From IMG/VR virus record IMGVR_UViG_3300046782_000193, positions 1 to 26,244 of that record: a stretch of 26,244 nucleotides of DNA; one strand, 5' to 3'. This DNA is from a virus. Below, piece by piece: positions 24,299 through 26,244 of this stretch. A model generated the notes under the pieces. It worked only from the letters and a program-made list of their open reading frames with translations, made no database searches and had not been told where the DNA came from. A program made the position numbers and the translations under genes. Within the stretch, counting starts at the first letter, position 1. Every line of letters begins with the position of its first letter.

Positions 24299-24375
24299 CT
24301 CCACACTCCGGCAGCAACCAGCGTGACCACGACCAGCAGCAGGAAGGCCAACCGGGCGTGGTCACGCTGAGTCAT
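24295..24375 (-). CDS. 26-aa single-TM peptide
   Basis: Begins MTQRDHARLAFLLLVVVTLV: a charged N-terminus, then a hydrophobic helix (about residues 9-24) ending in VWR. It starts eight bases after the stop of the VPLPA-CTERM gene and its stop overlaps the next start (ATGA). Coupling supports translation; function unknown. Confidence 0.45.
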   Translation of the reverse strand: MTQRDHARLAFLLLVVVTLVAAGVWR

Positions 24376-24382
24376 GTTGCGG

Positions 24383-25150
24383 TTACACTCCCAGGCATTG
24401 CCGGCGCAGCGACCGCGTCAGCCCGGCCAAGCCCAGCAAGCCGGCGGCGAAGAACGGCAAGCTTGCTGGCAACGGGGTCACCACTGCCGCCGGTGCGGCC
24501 TCAATGAAGAACGAGTCCGGCCCGTCGTTCAACCCGGACATGAGCGCCACGAAGCCAATCGTGTCGCCCAGATGGACATCGTTGAGGTTGAGGAGAGCTC
24601 CGGTGATAGAGTAGTCCGGGAAGCCTGTTCCATTGTTGAGTGACGGCACGTTGCCAGGAGTTCCGCCGGTGAACGACGCCAGCACGGTATGCGTAGTGAA
24701 GTCGAGGAAGAAGAACGAGTTCAGCGTCTGCGCCTGGTTGGTGTCGTTGACGTCAACGCCGATGCTGAAGCCGAGGCTGGTGTCGCCGTGGGCGAGCAGA
24801 AAGAGCAGGAAGGGTGAGCCAGCGCCGACGGTGTAGCCGGTGGCGAACGTGTTGTCGGCAAGCGTGTTGCGGCCGCCGTTGCCTTGATCGGAGAAGGCGG
24901 TGATCGAAGACACGCTTCCGTTGTTGCTGTAGTCGTTGTAGCCGAAATTCGCCGGTTGCTGCGGCTGGTTGGCACCGCAGATGACGCACGGCGCGTTCTG
25001 CGGCTGATTCCCGGCGGGCACCACGTTTCCGAGGCTCAGACTGCCGGAGTTGGTGGTGTCCCAGGTCACACCGCCTAGCGTGACGGTGCTGGCCGCGCCA
25101 GGACAGGTAAGCGCCGCCAGGATGGCGGTCGTAGCCAAAACTCTCTTCAT
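24383..25150 (-). CDS. Secreted VPLPA-CTERM-like surface protein
   Basis: A 255-aa predicted exported protein. It has a signal peptide (MKRVLATTAILAALTCPGAA, cleavage near residues 20-22) and a beta-rich body with Asn/Gly-rich repeats and CVIC at 55-58. The C-terminal sorting signal is VVTPLPASLPFFAAGLLGLA: TPLPASLP, a TM helix and an Arg-rich end (RSLRR). This is the tripartite VPLPA-CTERM/PEP-CTERM arrangement processed by exosortases. The ATG lies four bases after the portal stop and uses GGAG inside the portal gene. It seems a lysogenic or surface-altering cargo gene; function unknown. Confidence 0.8.
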   Translation of the reverse strand: MKRVLATTAILAALTCPGAASTVTLGGVTWDTTNSGSLSLGNVVPAGNQPQNAPCVICGANQPQQPANFGYNDYSNNGSVSSITAFSDQGNGGRNTLADNTFATGYTVGAGSPFLLFLLAHGDTSLGFSIGVDVNDTNQAQTLNSFFFLDFTTHTVLASFTGGTPGNVPSLNNGTGFPDYSITGALLNLNDVHLGDTIGFVALMSGLNDGPDSFFIEAAPAAVVTPLPASLPFFAAGLLGLAGLTRSLRRQCLGV

Positions 25151-25154
25151 AGGT

Positions 25155-26244
25155 TTATTCTCCGTTGGTTGAAGCGTTCGGTGCCGGCATCGGCGGCGGC
25201 AGTAAGGCAGCGTTTGGATCAGCCGGCGGCGCATTCGGATCTGGCGGTTGTCCCGTGAACGGAGCGAGCTGCGGAGGCGGTGGCGCGGGCGCGTTCTGCT
25301 CCTCGACTGTGTCGCCCTCGGCCTCCGCATCCGCAAGCGCCTGCTCGAGCCCTGGATAGAACCCGTCCTCAATCAACTGATTGATGCGCGCATGAGCCAG
25401 CGCGGTCGGCGGTATCTGGCCCTCGTCGGCGTCGATCTTGTAGGTCTGCGCCTTCTTCAACGCCAAATCCGCCTTCTCGCCGTCCGTCTGCTGCCACAGC
25501 GAGTTCCATTCGTAATAGATTTCGTCCGGCCGATTGCCCAACGACGAACGAATCAGAACCTCGTCAAGAATGTTCATCGCCGGCGTCAGGTTCACCGACT
25601 GCTCGCTCGCCAACCGGTCGTAATAGTTCCGAAAATCCGCCTCGCCGGTGGTGTTGAGGCCACGATGCGGTAACCCAAGAAAGCGCGATGCCGGAATATC
25701 CGCGGCACCCGACGCAATCTGTAGATACGCCGTGAGCAATGACTCAGCCCCGGCCAAATTGGTCCCGATGCGCTGCCACTCCTCGCTCGAGTCGAGCAGA
25801 ATGGTGTTGATGATCGACTTGGCGACGTTCGCGTTGCTGAACCGACTGATAATCTTGTCGGTCCCGGTTTGCGTCGACAACTCCTCGCTCAGATTTGGCA
25901 CCTTGACGACGTCGAGCTTCATCTCCGAGATCAGCGTCGCCAACGAGCCAGCTATCATTCCACAGGCTTTAATCGTGTCGTTGATCGGCTGCAGGACGCT
26001 GTCGCCGAACGACATGGTCGACGACCGCAGGATGTCCGGCGGCGGCAGTCCGACGAAGCGCACGACCCGCGAGGGATGCAGCTGCACTTGCGAACCTGGA
26101 TTTTTCTCGAACGATGCAGCGCGGGCGCTTGCCGTATTCATCCCGCCAAAACGCGGCGCCGTCGCCTGCAACTGATACCAGCTCGGCTGTCCCCAGTACG
26201 GCGACGTCACGTCCCAGACAATATCTCCCATCGACAAATAGTGC
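25155..26244 (-). CDS. Portal protein (DUF1073-like), 5' end outside window
   Basis: About 363 residues of the C-terminal part of a dodecameric portal through which DNA enters and leaves. The pattern matches DUF1073: QLHPSRVVRFVGLPPPD, then ADIPASRFLGLPHRGLNTTGE, FRNYYDRLASEQ and NSLWQQTDGEKADLALKKA. The end is Pro-rich (about residues 315-360). The frame stays open to the right edge with no convincing start or ribosome site, and DUF1073 portals are longer, so the gene is cut by the window. Its stop lies inside the region coupling it to the VPLPA-CTERM gene. Confidence 0.85.
   Translation of the reverse strand, partial: HYLSMGDIVWDVTSPYWGQPSWYQLQATAPRFGGMNTASARAASFEKNPGSQVQLHPSRVVRFVGLPPPDILRSSTMSFGDSVLQPINDTIKACGMIAGSLATLISEMKLDVVKVPNLSEELSTQTGTDKIISRFSNANVAKSIINTILLDSSEEWQRIGTNLAGAESLLTAYLQIASGAADIPASRFLGLPHRGLNTTGEADFRNYYDRLASEQSVNLTPAMNILDEVLIRSSLGNRPDEIYYEWNSLWQQTDGEKADLALKKAQTYKIDADEGQIPPTALAHARINQLIEDGFYPGLEQALADAEAEGDTVEEQNAPAPPPPQLAPFTGQPPDPNAPPADPNAALLPPPMPAPNASTNGE

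Noticed and set aside
25151-25372. Upstream extension of the VPLPA-CTERM gene
   Set aside because: It is Arg-rich shadow of the portal 3' end; the ATG at 25150 gives a proper signal peptide and has a ribosome site.
1-26244. CRISPR arrays, tRNA genes, insertion sequences, integrase or attachment sites
   Set aside because: I looked on both strands and found no spaced direct repeats, tRNA-like folds, transposase or recombinase motifs, or flanking target duplications.

Overview
The window reads as the late (virion and lysis) region of a tailed bacteriophage or prophage. Almost every gene is on the minus strand, packed head to tail with ATGA, TGATG or GTGA overlaps. Reading starts at the right edge, inside the portal gene, and ends at a rho-independent terminator at 411-436. 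There is a tape measure protein, a tail-tube protein and a tail chaperone with a -1 frameshift, and no sheath or contractile baseplate genes, so the virion is probably a siphovirus. The high GC (by eye), the DUF1073/DUF2213/DUF2184 head genes and a VPLPA-CTERM protein suggest an alphaproteobacterial host, perhaps Rhizobiales. No integrase, repressor, terminase or replication gene is visible, so lifestyle cannot be judged.

Layout in transcription order (right to left). The head block (26244-16432) holds the DUF1073 portal (5' end outside the window), a secreted VPLPA-CTERM protein, three or four micro-genes, a 123-aa structural protein, a Mu F-like minor head protein with a long coiled-coil insertion, a 183-aa morphogenesis protein and two tiny membrane proteins. 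It continues with a DUF2213 protease carrying a nested scaffold, a decoration protein, the DUF2184 major capsid protein, an inserted HNH endonuclease, a charged small protein, a beta protein ending in a minimal S74 self-cleaving chaperone, and a 108-aa protein. The connector block (16442-13695) holds a 406-aa Asp-rich repeat protein, a DUF4054 adaptor with an extra N-terminal beta domain, a head-closure protein and a tail terminator.

The tail block (13674-1640) holds the tail tube with an Ig-like C-terminus, frameshifted chaperones, the tape measure, tail-tip proteins, several fibre-like proteins and a second Asp-rich repeat protein of 438 aa. The lysis block (1622-471) holds a two-TM protein, a 29-aa TM peptide, a TM/coiled-coil protein and a GH24 endolysin. 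One small LuxR-type HTH gene (164-412, plus strand) converges on this operon and has its own promoter-like sequence.

The most unusual items are the VPLPA-CTERM (exosortase-type) surface protein translationally coupled to the portal gene; two proteins built almost entirely from a degenerate ~22-residue Asp repeat, one in the connector block and one in the fibre block; the S74 tail on a head-block protein; and a repeated two-TM plus one-TM membrane doublet. Genes tile the whole window and no gene-free stretch exceeds 300 bases.
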